A stretch of 64,000 nt of DNA from Sinomonas atrocyanea (GTDB lineage Bacteria > Actinomycetota > Actinomycetes > Actinomycetales > Micrococcaceae): NCBI RefSeq assembly GCF_030812675.1, contig NZ_JAUSTE010000005.1, forward strand, positions 124,001 to 188,000, in the 5' to 3' direction. The notes under the pieces were generated by a model, which saw only the letters and a program-made list of their open reading frames with translations, ran no database searches and was not told where the DNA came from. The position numbers and the translations under genes were made by a program. Positions 34,397 through 42,973 of the stretch are shown here, one piece after another (position 1 is the first letter of the stretch; each line of letters begins with the position of its first letter).

Positions 34397-35627
34397 GCCG
34401 CTGCCGCTTCCCGCGGACGCGTCCGCGCGCGGTGAAGGCCACGAGCGGGACCTGCCGCTCGGCCTTGGTCCACGAGCCGTGCTGGCCCACCATCTCGAAC
34501 GCCTGCGGCCGGGCCCGGCGCCCGTCGTAGAGGGCCAGGTCGCCGTGGACCGCGACGATGAGGTCGCCGATCCGGGGATGCACCCTCTCGGAGACGACCG
34601 GGCCGAACAGGCCGTGCCCCACGGCCTCGGCCCGCGTGAGGATCCAGGCCTGGCTGCCGAAGCGCTCGCGCCATCGCGCGGCGACGGCCGCCACCGCGGA
34701 CGCGTCCGGGGCCCCTTCGCCGTCGGTGCCCTCGAGGTGGAGGTGCACCATGCGCGGCTCGCCGGCGGTGTGCCGCACCCCCTCCGTCAGCTGGGGATCC
34801 GCCGAGATGTCGATGCGGCGGGCCGCGGCGACGTCGACCATCCCGTGGTCCCCGACGACGAGGACGAGCGTCCCCGGTGGGAGCTGGCCGTCGAGGCGGC
34901 GCAGGCACGCGTCGACCTCCTCGAGCGCCTCCTCCCATGCGGCGGAGGCGACGCCGAACTGGTGGCCGGCCTTGTCGAGCTCGTTGAGGTAGAAGTAGGC
35001 GAGCATGCGCGGGTGCGTGGCCATGGCCTCGGCGGCGGCTGTGGTGCGCGCGTGCAGGCTCACGGCGCCGATGAACTCTCCGCCCCGGAGCGCGGCGCGC
35101 GTCATCGCGGAGCCCTCGAACTGGGGAAGGCTCACGGTGGCCACCGGGATCGCGGGATGGAGGCGCTCGAAGACGGTCGGGCAGGGCTGCCACCGCTGCG
35201 GGTCGACATCGGGGTCCCAGCCGTTGAGCTGGTTGACCACCCGGTCGAGGTGCGGGGCATAGACGTCGTAGCCGACCATGCCGTGCTGCCCCGGCGGCAC
35301 GCCGGTGCCGAGGCTCGCGAGCGAGGCGGCGGTGGTGCTGGGGAACGCGGCGTCGAGCATTCCCGGGACTGCCCCCTGGCCCTGGGCGAGCTTCTCGCGC
35401 AGGAAGGGCGTGTGCGCGGTGCGCTTGGACAGGAGGGTGCGGCCCAGGCCGTCCACCATGACGAGGCAGATGCGCACGGCCTCGGGGAGCCCGAGGGTGT
35501 TCTCGAACCCCTCGGCCCCGAGGGCCGCGGCGCAGGAGGGCAGCACGTCCGCCACGGAGCGCGAGCCGAACGCGGGCGGGGGCGGAAGGGGCGGAGCGCC
35601 GGCCGCGGCGCCGGGGGCGGCCGTCAT
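34389..35627 (-). CDS. Alkaline phosphatase superfamily protein (nucleotide pyrophosphatase/phosphodiesterase)
   Basis: A 412-aa metal-dependent hydrolase without a signal peptide. The first metal site is in VMVDGLGRTLL and the Thr nucleophile in AFPSTTAASLASLGTG. The second metal-binding region is YLNELDKAGHQFG and VVGDHGMVDV, with a further His in GQHGSW. The pattern fits type I phosphodiesterase/nucleotide pyrophosphatase proteins; the substrate is unknown. Its start directly follows the DUF5998 stop, and DUF5998 - this gene - tdk forms an operon in the order common in Micrococcales. Confidence 0.85.
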   Translation of the reverse strand: MTAAPGAAAGAPPLPPPPAFGSRSVADVLPSCAAALGAEGFENTLGLPEAVRICLVMVDGLGRTLLSKRTAHTPFLREKLAQGQGAVPGMLDAAFPSTTAASLASLGTGVPPGQHGMVGYDVYAPHLDRVVNQLNGWDPDVDPQRWQPCPTVFERLHPAIPVATVSLPQFEGSAMTRAALRGGEFIGAVSLHARTTAAAEAMATHPRMLAYFYLNELDKAGHQFGVASAAWEEALEEVDACLRRLDGQLPPGTLVLVVGDHGMVDVAAARRIDISADPQLTEGVRHTAGEPRMVHLHLEGTDGEGAPDASAVAAVAARWRERFGSQAWILTRAEAVGHGLFGPVVSERVHPRIGDLIVAVHGDLALYDGRRARPQAFEMVGQHGSWTKAERQVPLVAFTARGRVRGKRQRRG

Positions 35628-36317
35628 CTAGCGGCTGCCGTGGCCGCGCAGCGTCCGCGACGAGAAGGCCGAGAGCCGGGGCCGCTGGGCCGCCTGGAAG
35701 GGGCGCGATCCGGTGTTCACCGCGCGCAGGAGCCGCGCGAACTGCTTGGCGGCGTCGACCGCGCGGGGGCCGTCGGCGTCGGCGCTGATCCTGAGCACGA
35801 TGTCCTCCTGCGCCATCGTGCCGGTGTAGCCGTGGTCGGCCTCGCACTGGGGGTCGCCGCACCCGGCCGGCACGATGTCCAGCCGCTGGCCGCCGCTCCA
35901 CGAGATGGCGAGGGTGACCTCCCGGACGGGGTCGCCCGGGGCGTAGTCCGCGGGCTGGGCGTAGACGTAGGAGAGCACGACCGTGGCGATCTGGTCGACG
36001 GGCACGGACTCGGTGGACACCTGGGCCCCCATCTGGCTGCCGCTGTCGTCGAGCGGGGCCTCGTCCACGTGCGTGATCACGAGCATGTCCTCGGTCAGGA
36101 CGAGCACGGTCACGTGCCGGCGGACCTCGGCCCGCTCGAAGTGGGTCTCCAGGTGCGTCAGGTGCGCGATCGCGGTCCGGCCGTCGAGGGCATCGGCCAC
36201 CACGTCGCCGACGAGCAGCGGGTAGAACCCCGTCCGCTGGAGCGCCGCGGTCAGCGATTCCCCCGGGCCTGGGACCCGGTGCTCGCCTGCAGGTGCCCCG
36301 GACGCGTTGTGGCTCAT
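35628..36317 (-). CDS. DUF5998 family protein
   Basis: A 229-aa soluble actinobacterial protein of unknown function. Core motifs are ALQRTGFYPLLVGDVV, AHLTHLETHFERAEVRRHVT and DEAPLDDSGSQMGAQVSTES. A Cys-containing loop (AGCGDPQCEADHG) and a basic C-terminus follow. ATG 36317 is preferred: a -10-like GAGAAT (minus strand, 36325-36330) lies 7 nt upstream and overlaps the alternative ATG at 36326. It is the first gene of the operon with the phosphodiesterase and tdk genes. Confidence 0.83.
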   Translation of the reverse strand: MSHNASGAPAGEHRVPGPGESLTAALQRTGFYPLLVGDVVADALDGRTAIAHLTHLETHFERAEVRRHVTVLVLTEDMLVITHVDEAPLDDSGSQMGAQVSTESVPVDQIATVVLSYVYAQPADYAPGDPVREVTLAISWSGGQRLDIVPAGCGDPQCEADHGYTGTMAQEDIVLRISADADGPRAVDAAKQFARLLRAVNTGSRPFQAAQRPRLSAFSSRTLRGHGSR

Positions 36318-36370
36318 GGGCGCCATTCTCCCAGACCGGCACCCGGCGTCCCAAAACCGGGAGGCCGCGC

Positions 36371-39112
36371 TCACTGGGCGATGAGGGCGCGCCGGGCGCT
36401 GTCCATGCGCTGGGCGGCGTTGCCGATCCAGACCTGCGCCGAGAGCACGGTCAGGCCCGTGGAGCTCACCACCACGGGCTTGAGCTCGAGCAGCGACACC
36501 TCGGGGTGGCGGTCCTTCAGCAGCGAGACCCGCCCGATGAGGTCCTCGAGCGCGGGCACATCGAGGGCAGGCAGGCCCTCGTGCCCGAACAGCTTCACGG
36601 AGGTGCGCGGCGAGCGGACGATGTCGTGCACGTCGCCCGTGGTGAGCGGGGTGATCCGGTGCGCCCAGTCGTCGAGGAGGGAGACGGCGTCGCCCGCGAG
36701 CCCGAAGGAGAGGACGGGTCCGAGCAGGGGGTCCTCGATCGCCCTCACCACGCACGCCTGCCCGAGCGGGGCCATGCGCTGCACCTCGAAGTGGCCGCCG
36801 CCGTAGGGGGCGAGCGCGCGCCCCATCTGCTCGAACTCGGCGCGAAGGTCGGCGGCGTCCCGGATGTCCAGGCGGACGGCGCCGAGGTCGAGGCGGGAGC
36901 GGAGGTTGTCCGCGGCGGACTTGATCGCCACCGGCCACCCGAGGGCATCCGCGGCCGCGACGGCCTCGTCGGCGGTCCCGACCGGCCGGGACGCGAGGAC
37001 CGGGATGCCGTAGCAGTCCAGCAGCCGCGCGGCGTCGTCGCCCGAGAGCTGCACGAGCTCCGTGCCCTGCACGCCGGCGAGCCGGGCGCCGATCAGGGCC
37101 GCGGCGGCGCCGTCGTCCGCGTCGGCCTCGAACAGGGCGCCCTGGTCCCGGGCGAGCCACTCGCTGTAGCGGGTGACGGCGGCGAGCGCCGCCACGGCGT
37201 CGCCCGCGCTCGTGTAGCACGGCACGGCCGCCGGCCACTCCTCCGGCCGGTCGCCGGCGCGGGGGGCGGGAAGGAGTCCCTCGGTGTCCGTCTGCCGGTC
37301 CAGCACCCCCGGGAACGCCGCGATGACGGCCTTCCCGAGCGGCTCCGCGGTCTCGGCGAGGGTCCGGGCGAGCGCCGGCACCCGCACGCCTGCCGAGGGC
37401 AGGAGGGCGACGACGACGGCATCCACGTCGTCGCGGGCTGCGGCCTCGCGCAGGCGCCGGGCCAGCTCGGGGAGCGCCAGCGACTGCCCCAGGGCGAGGT
37501 CGAGGTCACCTTCGGCGGCGGTCACGGTCAGCCCCTCCCCTTCCGCGCTGTCCGCCACGACGCGGGCCAGGGCGAGGGAGTTGCTCAGGACGGCGACCCT
37601 CGGGCCGGCCGGCAGGGTCCCGACGGCGATCTGGGCGACGTCGACGAGCTGCTCGACCGTCCCGACCCGGATGACCCCGGACTGGCGCAGCACGGCGTCG
37701 AGCGCCCCCTGGGGGGCCTGGGTCGTGCGCACGGAGTGGCCCGGCGGGAGCCGCAGCCCGGTGACCTCGCTCTTGGCGACGATGACCGGCTTGCTGCGGG
37801 CGAGGCGGCGGGCGATGCGGGAGAACTTGCGCGGGTTCCCGAACGACTCGAAGTACAGGCCCACGGCGCTCGTGGCGACATCGTCCTCCCAATACTGCAT
37901 GAGGTCGTTGCCGGAGACGTCGGCCCGGTTGCCCGCCGACAGCACGGAGGAGAAGCCGAGGTAGCGCCGCTCGGCGGCGGCATAGAGCGCCACCCCGATG
38001 GAGGCGGACTGGCTGAACAGGCCGAGGCTGCCCTGCCGTGGCAGGCCGGGGGCGAGGGAGGCGTTGAGCCGGATGTCCGGGTCCGTGTTGGCGATGCCGA
38101 GGGACTCGGGCCCGACTACCCGCATGCCGTGGGCCCGGGCGTGGCGGACGATCTGCCGCTGGAGCGCGAGGCCCTCCTCGCCGCGTTCGGCGAAGCCGCC
38201 GGAGGCGATGACCACGCCCTTCACGCCCGCCGCCGCACACTCGGCGACGACGCCCTGGACCTCGGCGTACGGCACGGCCACCACGGCGAGGTCGACAGGC
38301 TCCGGGACCTCCCCGATCCGCCCGTAGGCCATCATGCCGCCGAGCTCGAGCGCCTCGGGGTTCACGGCGTAGACGCTGCCCGCGAAGCCGCCTTCGACGA
38401 TGTGCTCGAGCAGCTGGTAGCCGAGGGTCCCCCAGGTGCGGCTGGCGCCGACGACGGCGACCGAGGAGGGGGCCAGGAGCCCCATGATGCTGCGCGCCTC
38501 GGCGCGGTGCTCGCGTGACTCCATGACGGCGCGCGACTTCTCCGTCGGGTCGATCTCGAAGGCGACGGAGACGACTCCGTCGTCGAAGTGACGCGTGACG
38601 GCGTAGCCGGCCTCGGCGAAGACCGTGAGCATCTTGCGGTTCTCGGGCAGGACCTCCGCCGTGAACCGGCGGATGTGGTTTTCGCGGGCGGCGGCGGCGA
38701 GGTGCTCGAGCAGGATCGAGCCGATCCCGCGGCCCTGGTGCCTGTCGGCGATGTTGAAGGCGACCTCCGCCTCGGCCGGGTCCGTGAGGCGGTCGTAGCG
38801 GCCCACGCCGATGATCTCGTCGCCGATGGTGATGACGAGCGCGACCCGGTCGTGGTGGTCCACCTCGGTGAACCGCTTGAGCTCGCCGGGCGTGAGGCGC
38901 GCCTTGTAGCTGAAGAAGCGCAGGTAGATGGACCCCTCGGACTGGTGGGTGTGGAAGTCCTGCAGCGCCTGGGCGTCCTCGGGGCGGATCGGGCGCAGGT
39001 GGGCGGTGCCGCCGTCGCGCAGGACCACGTCGGCCTCCCAGCCGTGCGGGTAGGACGCGCCAGTGGTGGATGCGCGGGTCGAGGGTGCGCCGTCCGAGGC
39101 CGATTCCACCAT
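36371..39112 (-). CDS. GNAT N-acetyltransferase fused to NDP-forming acyl-CoA synthetase-like domains (Pat-type)
   Basis: A 913-aa fusion. The N-terminal GNAT domain (~25-195) has the acetyl-CoA loop HQGRGIGSILL. Then come a CoA-binding domain (VAVVGASRTWGTLG), succinyl-CoA ligase-like domains (SQSASIGVALYAA, SAGNRADVSGNDLMQYW) and a C-terminal ATP-grasp domain. The catalytic His of active ADP-forming acetyl-CoA synthetases (SHTG) reads RTTQ here (HSVRTTQAPQG). The synthetase half is therefore probably a sensor, as in Pat/PatZ protein lysine acetyltransferases that acylate Acs. Leaderless ATG 39112; divergent from parC. Confidence 0.85.
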   Translation of the reverse strand: MVESASDGAPSTRASTTGASYPHGWEADVVLRDGGTAHLRPIRPEDAQALQDFHTHQSEGSIYLRFFSYKARLTPGELKRFTEVDHHDRVALVITIGDEIIGVGRYDRLTDPAEAEVAFNIADRHQGRGIGSILLEHLAAAARENHIRRFTAEVLPENRKMLTVFAEAGYAVTRHFDDGVVSVAFEIDPTEKSRAVMESREHRAEARSIMGLLAPSSVAVVGASRTWGTLGYQLLEHIVEGGFAGSVYAVNPEALELGGMMAYGRIGEVPEPVDLAVVAVPYAEVQGVVAECAAAGVKGVVIASGGFAERGEEGLALQRQIVRHARAHGMRVVGPESLGIANTDPDIRLNASLAPGLPRQGSLGLFSQSASIGVALYAAAERRYLGFSSVLSAGNRADVSGNDLMQYWEDDVATSAVGLYFESFGNPRKFSRIARRLARSKPVIVAKSEVTGLRLPPGHSVRTTQAPQGALDAVLRQSGVIRVGTVEQLVDVAQIAVGTLPAGPRVAVLSNSLALARVVADSAEGEGLTVTAAEGDLDLALGQSLALPELARRLREAAARDDVDAVVVALLPSAGVRVPALARTLAETAEPLGKAVIAAFPGVLDRQTDTEGLLPAPRAGDRPEEWPAAVPCYTSAGDAVAALAAVTRYSEWLARDQGALFEADADDGAAAALIGARLAGVQGTELVQLSGDDAARLLDCYGIPVLASRPVGTADEAVAAADALGWPVAIKSAADNLRSRLDLGAVRLDIRDAADLRAEFEQMGRALAPYGGGHFEVQRMAPLGQACVVRAIEDPLLGPVLSFGLAGDAVSLLDDWAHRITPLTTGDVHDIVRSPRTSVKLFGHEGLPALDVPALEDLIGRVSLLKDRHPEVSLLELKPVVVSSTGLTVLSAQVWIGNAAQRMDSARRALIAQ

Positions 39113-39118
39113 AGGGTT

Positions 39119-39124
39119 AGCCTA
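39119..39124 (-). promoter_or_regulatory. -10 element (TAGGCT), leaderless start
   Basis: Minus strand TAGGCT-AACCCT-ATG, 6 nt to the acetyltransferase start at 39112. The 52-bp gap also contains TAGCCT and TAGTTC on the plus strand as possible -10 elements for parC. Confidence 0.5.
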
Positions 39125-39164
39125 GTTCAGCCCCCGCACCACCACACGAAGGACCCACGCTCTC

Positions 39165-41690
39165 TTGGCACGTCGACAGAACCCGCGCTCCTCCTCGGGG
39201 GCGGACATCCTCCCGGGCACCGACGACTTCGCGGAGAACATCACCGACATCGACGTGGCCGAGGAGATGGAGACCTCCTTCCTCGAGTACGCCTACTCGG
39301 TCATCTACTCGCGCGCGCTCCCGGACGCCCGCGACGGCCTCAAGCCAGTCCAGCGCCGCATCCTGTACATGATGAGCGACATGGGGCTGCGGCCGGAGCG
39401 CGCCCACGTCAAGAGCGCCCGTGTGGTGGGCGAGGTCATGGGCAAGCTGCACCCGCACGGCGACGCCGCCATCTACGACGCGATGGTGCGCATGGCCCAG
39501 GGCTTCGCGCTGCGCCTGCCGCTCATCGACGGGCACGGCAACTTCGGCTCGCTCGACGACGGGCCGGCCGCCGCCCGGTACACGGAGGCCCGCATGGCGG
39601 CGGCCTCCCTCGCGCTCACCGGCGACCTGGACGAGGACGTCGTCGACTTCATCCCCAACTACGACGGCCAGCTCACCCAGCCCGAGGTGCTCCCGGCCGC
39701 GTTCCCCAACCTGCTGGTCAACGGCACCACCGGCATCGCGGTGGGCATGGCCACCAACATGGCCCCGCACAACCTCGTGGAGGTCATCGCGGCGGCCCAG
39801 CTGGTGATCGCCAACCCCGAGGCCACGCTCGAGGAGGTCATGGAGCTCGTGCCGGGCCCGGACCTGCCCTCGGGCGGCCGGATCGTGGGACTCGAGGGGA
39901 TCCGCGACGCGTACCGCACGGGGCGCGGCTCCTTCAAGACCCGCGCGAAGGTCTCCATCGAGCAGATCTCCGCGCGGCGGACGGGCATCGTGGTGACCGA
40001 GCTGCCCTACATGGTGGGCCCGGAGAAGGTCATCGAGAAGATCAAGGATGCAGTCAACGCGAAGAAGCTCGCGGGCATCTCCGACGTCACCGACCTCACC
40101 GACCGCCAACACGGGCTGCGGCTCGTGGTCGAGGTCAAGAACGGCTTCAACCCGCAGGCCGTCCTCGCCCAGCTCTACCGGTACACACCGCTCGAGGACT
40201 CCTTCGGCATCAACAACGTCACGCTCGTGGACGGGCAGCCGCAGACCCTCGGGCTGCTCGAGCTCCTGCGCGTCTACGTGGGCCACCGGATCGACGTGGT
40301 GCGCCGCCGCACCGCGTTCCGGCTCGGCAAGCGAAAGGACCGGCTGCACCTCGTCGAGGGGCTCCTGGTCGCGATCATGGACATCGACGAGGTCATCCAG
40401 ATCATCCGGACCTCGGACGAGGCCGCCGCGGCGCGCGAGCGGCTCATGTCGATCTACGACCTGACCGAGATCCAGGCGAACTACATCCTCGAGCTGCGCC
40501 TGCGCCAGCTCACCAAGTACTCCAGGCTCGAGCTCGAGAAGGAGCAGGACGAGCTGCGCCGCGAGATCGCCGAGCTCGAGGCCATCCTCGGCTCGGACTC
40601 GCTCCTGCGCCAGCTCGTCTCGGGCGAGCTCGCCGAGGTGGCCAAGAAGTACGGCACTCCGCGCCGCACGGTGCTCCTGGAGCGCGACGACGCGCCCGCC
40701 CTCGGGAGCAAGGCCTCCGCCGCGGTCGCCGGCGCGTCGGGCGCGGCGAAGGGCAAGGCCGCCCCGCTCCAGCTCGAGATCGCCGACGAGCCCTGCTGGG
40801 CCCTCCTCTCCGCGACCGGCCTCGTGGCCCGGACCGTGCACGCCGAGCCGCTCACCGAGGGGGGCCCGCGGGTGCGGCACGACGTCTTCCGCTCTGTGGT
40901 GCGCACGACGGCGCGCGGCGAGGTCGGTGCCCTGACCTCGGCCGGGCGGATGCTGCGCCTGCAGGTCGTGGACCTCCCCCAGCTCCCGCCCGCGTCCGGC
41001 CTGCCCAACATGGCCGGCGGTGTGGCCGCGAAGGACTTCCTCACGCTCGCCAAGGGCGAGGCGCTCGTGGCCCTCGTGCCGCTGGACGCGGTGGTCGCGA
41101 TGGGCACCGCCCAGGGCGTGGTCAAGCGGGTCTCCCCGGACTACCCGCTCAATCGCGAGGACTGGGACGCGATTGCGCTCAAGCCCGGCGACGCGGTCAT
41201 CGGGGCGGCGCCGGCGGCCGACGGCGACGTGCTGGTCTTCGTGACCGGCCAGGCCCAGCTCCTGCGCTACGACGCGTCCACCGTGCGCCCGCAGGGCCGC
41301 ACCGCGGGCGGCATGGCCGGGATCAAGCTCGCGGCGGGCGACGCGGCCGTGTTCTTCGGCGTGGTCGCCGCCGACGACGCCGAGGAGAAGGCCGTAGTCG
41401 TGACGATCGCGGCCGGCTCCGATGCGCTCCCCGGCACCTCGGCGGGCAGCGCCAAGGTGACCCCGTTCGCCGAGTACCCAGCCAAGGGCCGGGCGACGGC
41501 CGGCGTCCGCGCCCACCGCTTCCTCAGGGGCGAGGACCGGCTCATGCTCGCCTGGGTAGGCCGCGGCCCGGCGCGCGCCTCGTCCTCGGCCGGGGTGGCC
41601 CGCTCGCTGCCCTCGGAGTTCGGCCGCCGGGACGGCTCGGGGGTCACGCTCGCCCAGTCGGTGGACGAGGTCGGCCCCAGCTTCGCCTAG
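39165..41690 (+). CDS. parC: DNA topoisomerase IV subunit A-like (GyrA/ParC family)
   Basis: The DNA-breakage subunit of a type IIA topoisomerase, 841 aa. The winged-helix region contains [17 protein letters not shown], and the active Tyr is in [10 protein letters not shown] coiled coil follows ([19 protein letters not shown]) and then a six-bladed beta-pinwheel. No GyrA-box (QRRGGKG) is visible; the corresponding stretch reads [11 protein letters not shown], which favours a decatenase-like ParC. Its partner ParE is encoded 9 kb away. The residue matching E. coli GyrA Ser83 is Ala. The start is TTG 39165, with AAGGA about 12 nt upstream. Confidence 0.88.
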   Translation: MARRQNPRSSSGADILPGTDDFAENITDIDVAEEMETSFLEYAYSVIYSRALPDARDGLKPVQRRILYMMSDMGLRPERAHVKSARVVGEVMGKLHPHGDAAIYDAMVRMAQGFALRLPLIDGHGNFGSLDDGPAAARYTEARMAAASLALTGDLDEDVVDFIPNYDGQLTQPEVLPAAFPNLLVNGTTGIAVGMATNMAPHNLVEVIAAAQLVIANPEATLEEVMELVPGPDLPSGGRIVGLEGIRDAYRTGRGSFKTRAKVSIEQISARRTGIVVTELPYMVGPEKVIEKIKDAVNAKKLAGISDVTDLTDRQHGLRLVVEVKNGFNPQAVLAQLYRYTPLEDSFGINNVTLVDGQPQTLGLLELLRVYVGHRIDVVRRRTAFRLGKRKDRLHLVEGLLVAIMDIDEVIQIIRTSDEAAAARERLMSIYDLTEIQANYILELRLRQLTKYSRLELEKEQDELRREIAELEAILGSDSLLRQLVSGELAEVAKKYGTPRRTVLLERDDAPALGSKASAAVAGASGAAKGKAAPLQLEIADEPCWALLSATGLVARTVHAEPLTEGGPRVRHDVFRSVVRTTARGEVGALTSAGRMLRLQVVDLPQLPPASGLPNMAGGVAAKDFLTLAKGEALVALVPLDAVVAMGTAQGVVKRVSPDYPLNREDWDAIALKPGDAVIGAAPAADGDVLVFVTGQAQLLRYDASTVRPQGRTAGGMAGIKLAAGDAAVFFGVVAADDAEEKAVVVTIAAGSDALPGTSAGSAKVTPFAEYPAKGRATAGVRAHRFLRGEDRLMLAWVGRGPARASSSAGVARSLPSEFGRRDGSGVTLAQSVDEVGPSFA

Positions 41691-41720
41691 CTGTCGCCCC
41701 TCCCCGCCCCCTCCCCGTTT

Positions 41721-41799
41721 CGGGTACGCATCTCGTCGCCTCTTCGCGGTTCCGGGTACGCATCTCGTCGCCCTCGTGGCCTTCCGGGTACACGCCGGG
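41721..41799. repeat. 32-bp intergenic tandem repeat, ~2.4 copies
   Basis: Units begin CGGGTACGCATCTCGTCGCC at 41721 and 41753; a third, partial copy (CGGGTACACGCC) begins at 41785. The period is exactly 32 bp. It fills the 137-bp gap between parC and the first DinB gene, upstream of that gene's -10. Confidence 0.8.
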
Positions 41800-41815
41800 G
41801 GTCGGGGTGCGCCGC

Positions 41816-41821
41816 TAGACT
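41816..41821 (+). promoter_or_regulatory. -10 element (TAGACT), leaderless start
   Basis: TAGACT-GCGGCC-ATG, 6 nt to the DinB-family start at 41828. Confidence 0.5.
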
Positions 41822-41827
41822 GCGGCC

Positions 41828-42346
41828 ATGGCGATCACCCCCGACCTGAAGGACTGGACCTGGGTCCTCGAACGGCCCTGCCCCGAATGCGGGTTCGACG
41901 CGGACGACCTCACGCCGCACGAGGTTGCGGCGCGGATCGACGCGGCGCTGCCGCGCTGGGACGCCGTGCTCGGCCGCGCCGACGTGCGTGCGCGTCCGGA
42001 CGAGTCCACGTGGTCCCCGCTCGAGTACGCCTGCCACGTGCGGGACGTGTTCGAACTCTTCCGCGCCAGGCTGGGCCTCATGCTCGCCGAGGACGGGGCG
42101 CGCTTCGACGACTGGGACCAGAACGCCACGGCGCTTGAGAAGGACTACGCGCGCGCGGACCCCGAGGTGGTGCGGCCCCAGCTCGCGGAGCAGGGCGCCC
42201 GGGCCCGCGACGCGTTCGCCGCTGTTCCCGCGGAGGCGTTCGGCCGGCGGGGCCTGCGCAGCAACGGCAGCGCGTTCACCGTGGTGACCCTGTCCCGCTA
42301 CTTCCTGCACGATGTCGAGCACCACCTCCACGACGTGGCGGGCTGA
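41828..42346 (+). CDS. DinB family protein
   Basis: A 172-aa four-helix-bundle protein of the DinB/DUF664-like metalloenzyme group. Putative metal-binding histidines are in YACHVRDVFELFRARL and FLHDVEHHLHDVAG. An extra N-terminal CPECGFD element could form half of a zinc knuckle. In actinobacteria many relatives are mycothiol-dependent enzymes; the substrate is unknown. A second, divergent DinB-family gene follows 13 nt downstream. Confidence 0.82.
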   Translation: MAITPDLKDWTWVLERPCPECGFDADDLTPHEVAARIDAALPRWDAVLGRADVRARPDESTWSPLEYACHVRDVFELFRARLGLMLAEDGARFDDWDQNATALEKDYARADPEVVRPQLAEQGARARDAFAAVPAEAFGRRGLRSNGSAFTVVTLSRYFLHDVEHHLHDVAG

Positions 42347-42359
42347 CCGCGTGGAGACG

Positions 42360-42875
42360 ATGGAGCCGGCCCTGTTCGCCGCGCCGCTGAAGTCCCAGTT
42401 CGAGGCCTTCCTCGACGAACACCGTGCCGGCCTCGCCGCGAGCCTCGACGGGCTGACGGAGGCCGAGGCACGGGCGGCCCTCGTGCCCTCGCGCACCACG
42501 CTCCTGGGCCTCGTCAAGCACGGGGCGTTCGTCGAGCGGGTCTGGTTCGACGAGGCCGTCACCGGCCGGACGCGCGCCGAGATCGGCATCCCGGCCACCC
42601 CGGACGAATCCTTCGTCCTCGCCCCGTCGGACACGATCGACACCGTCCGCGCGGAGTACCGTGCGGCGTGCCGGGACGCGCGGCGGGCCACTGCGCCGCT
42701 CGGACTCGACGACGTCGTCTCCGGGAACCGCCGCGGACCGCTGCCCCTGCGCTGGGTGTACCTCCACATGCTGCGCGAGCTCGCCCAGCACTGCGGGCAC
42801 GCGGACATCCTGCGCGAGCAGGTCCTTGCCGCCCGCCCCGGCAGCCCCGCCGCCCCGGGTCCGCCCAGCCGCTGA
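42360..42875 (+). CDS. DinB family protein (DUF664-type)
   Basis: A 171-aa helical-bundle protein with the DUF664 signature near the C-terminus, RWVYLHMLRELAQHCGHADILREQ (His residues expected to bind metal), and GLVKHGAFVERVWF in the N-terminal half. It is possibly mycothiol-dependent. ATG 42360 has GGAG four nucleotides upstream. It probably shares a transcript with the preceding DinB gene but is only distantly similar to it. Confidence 0.82.
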   Translation: MEPALFAAPLKSQFEAFLDEHRAGLAASLDGLTEAEARAALVPSRTTLLGLVKHGAFVERVWFDEAVTGRTRAEIGIPATPDESFVLAPSDTIDTVRAEYRAACRDARRATAPLGLDDVVSGNRRGPLPLRWVYLHMLRELAQHCGHADILREQVLAARPGSPAAPGPPSR

Positions 42876-42889
42876 ATCGGCCGCTCGAC

Positions 42890-42973
42890 TGGATCAGCGC
42901 ACACCCGCCGGTCCAGCCCGCGTGCGCCGGATCAGCGCAAACACGCCGAACCAGCCCACCGGCGGGATCAGCC
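42890..42973. repeat. Degenerate ~37-bp direct repeats at convergent gene ends
   Basis: GGATCAGCGCA begins at 42890 and 42928, and GGATCAGCCCA at 42964, with spacings of 38 and 36. The first two units share GGATCAGCGCA(C/A)ACnCGCCG and then CCAGCCC. The array spans the gap between DinB and cydDC and runs into the last cydDC codons. Confidence 0.65.
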
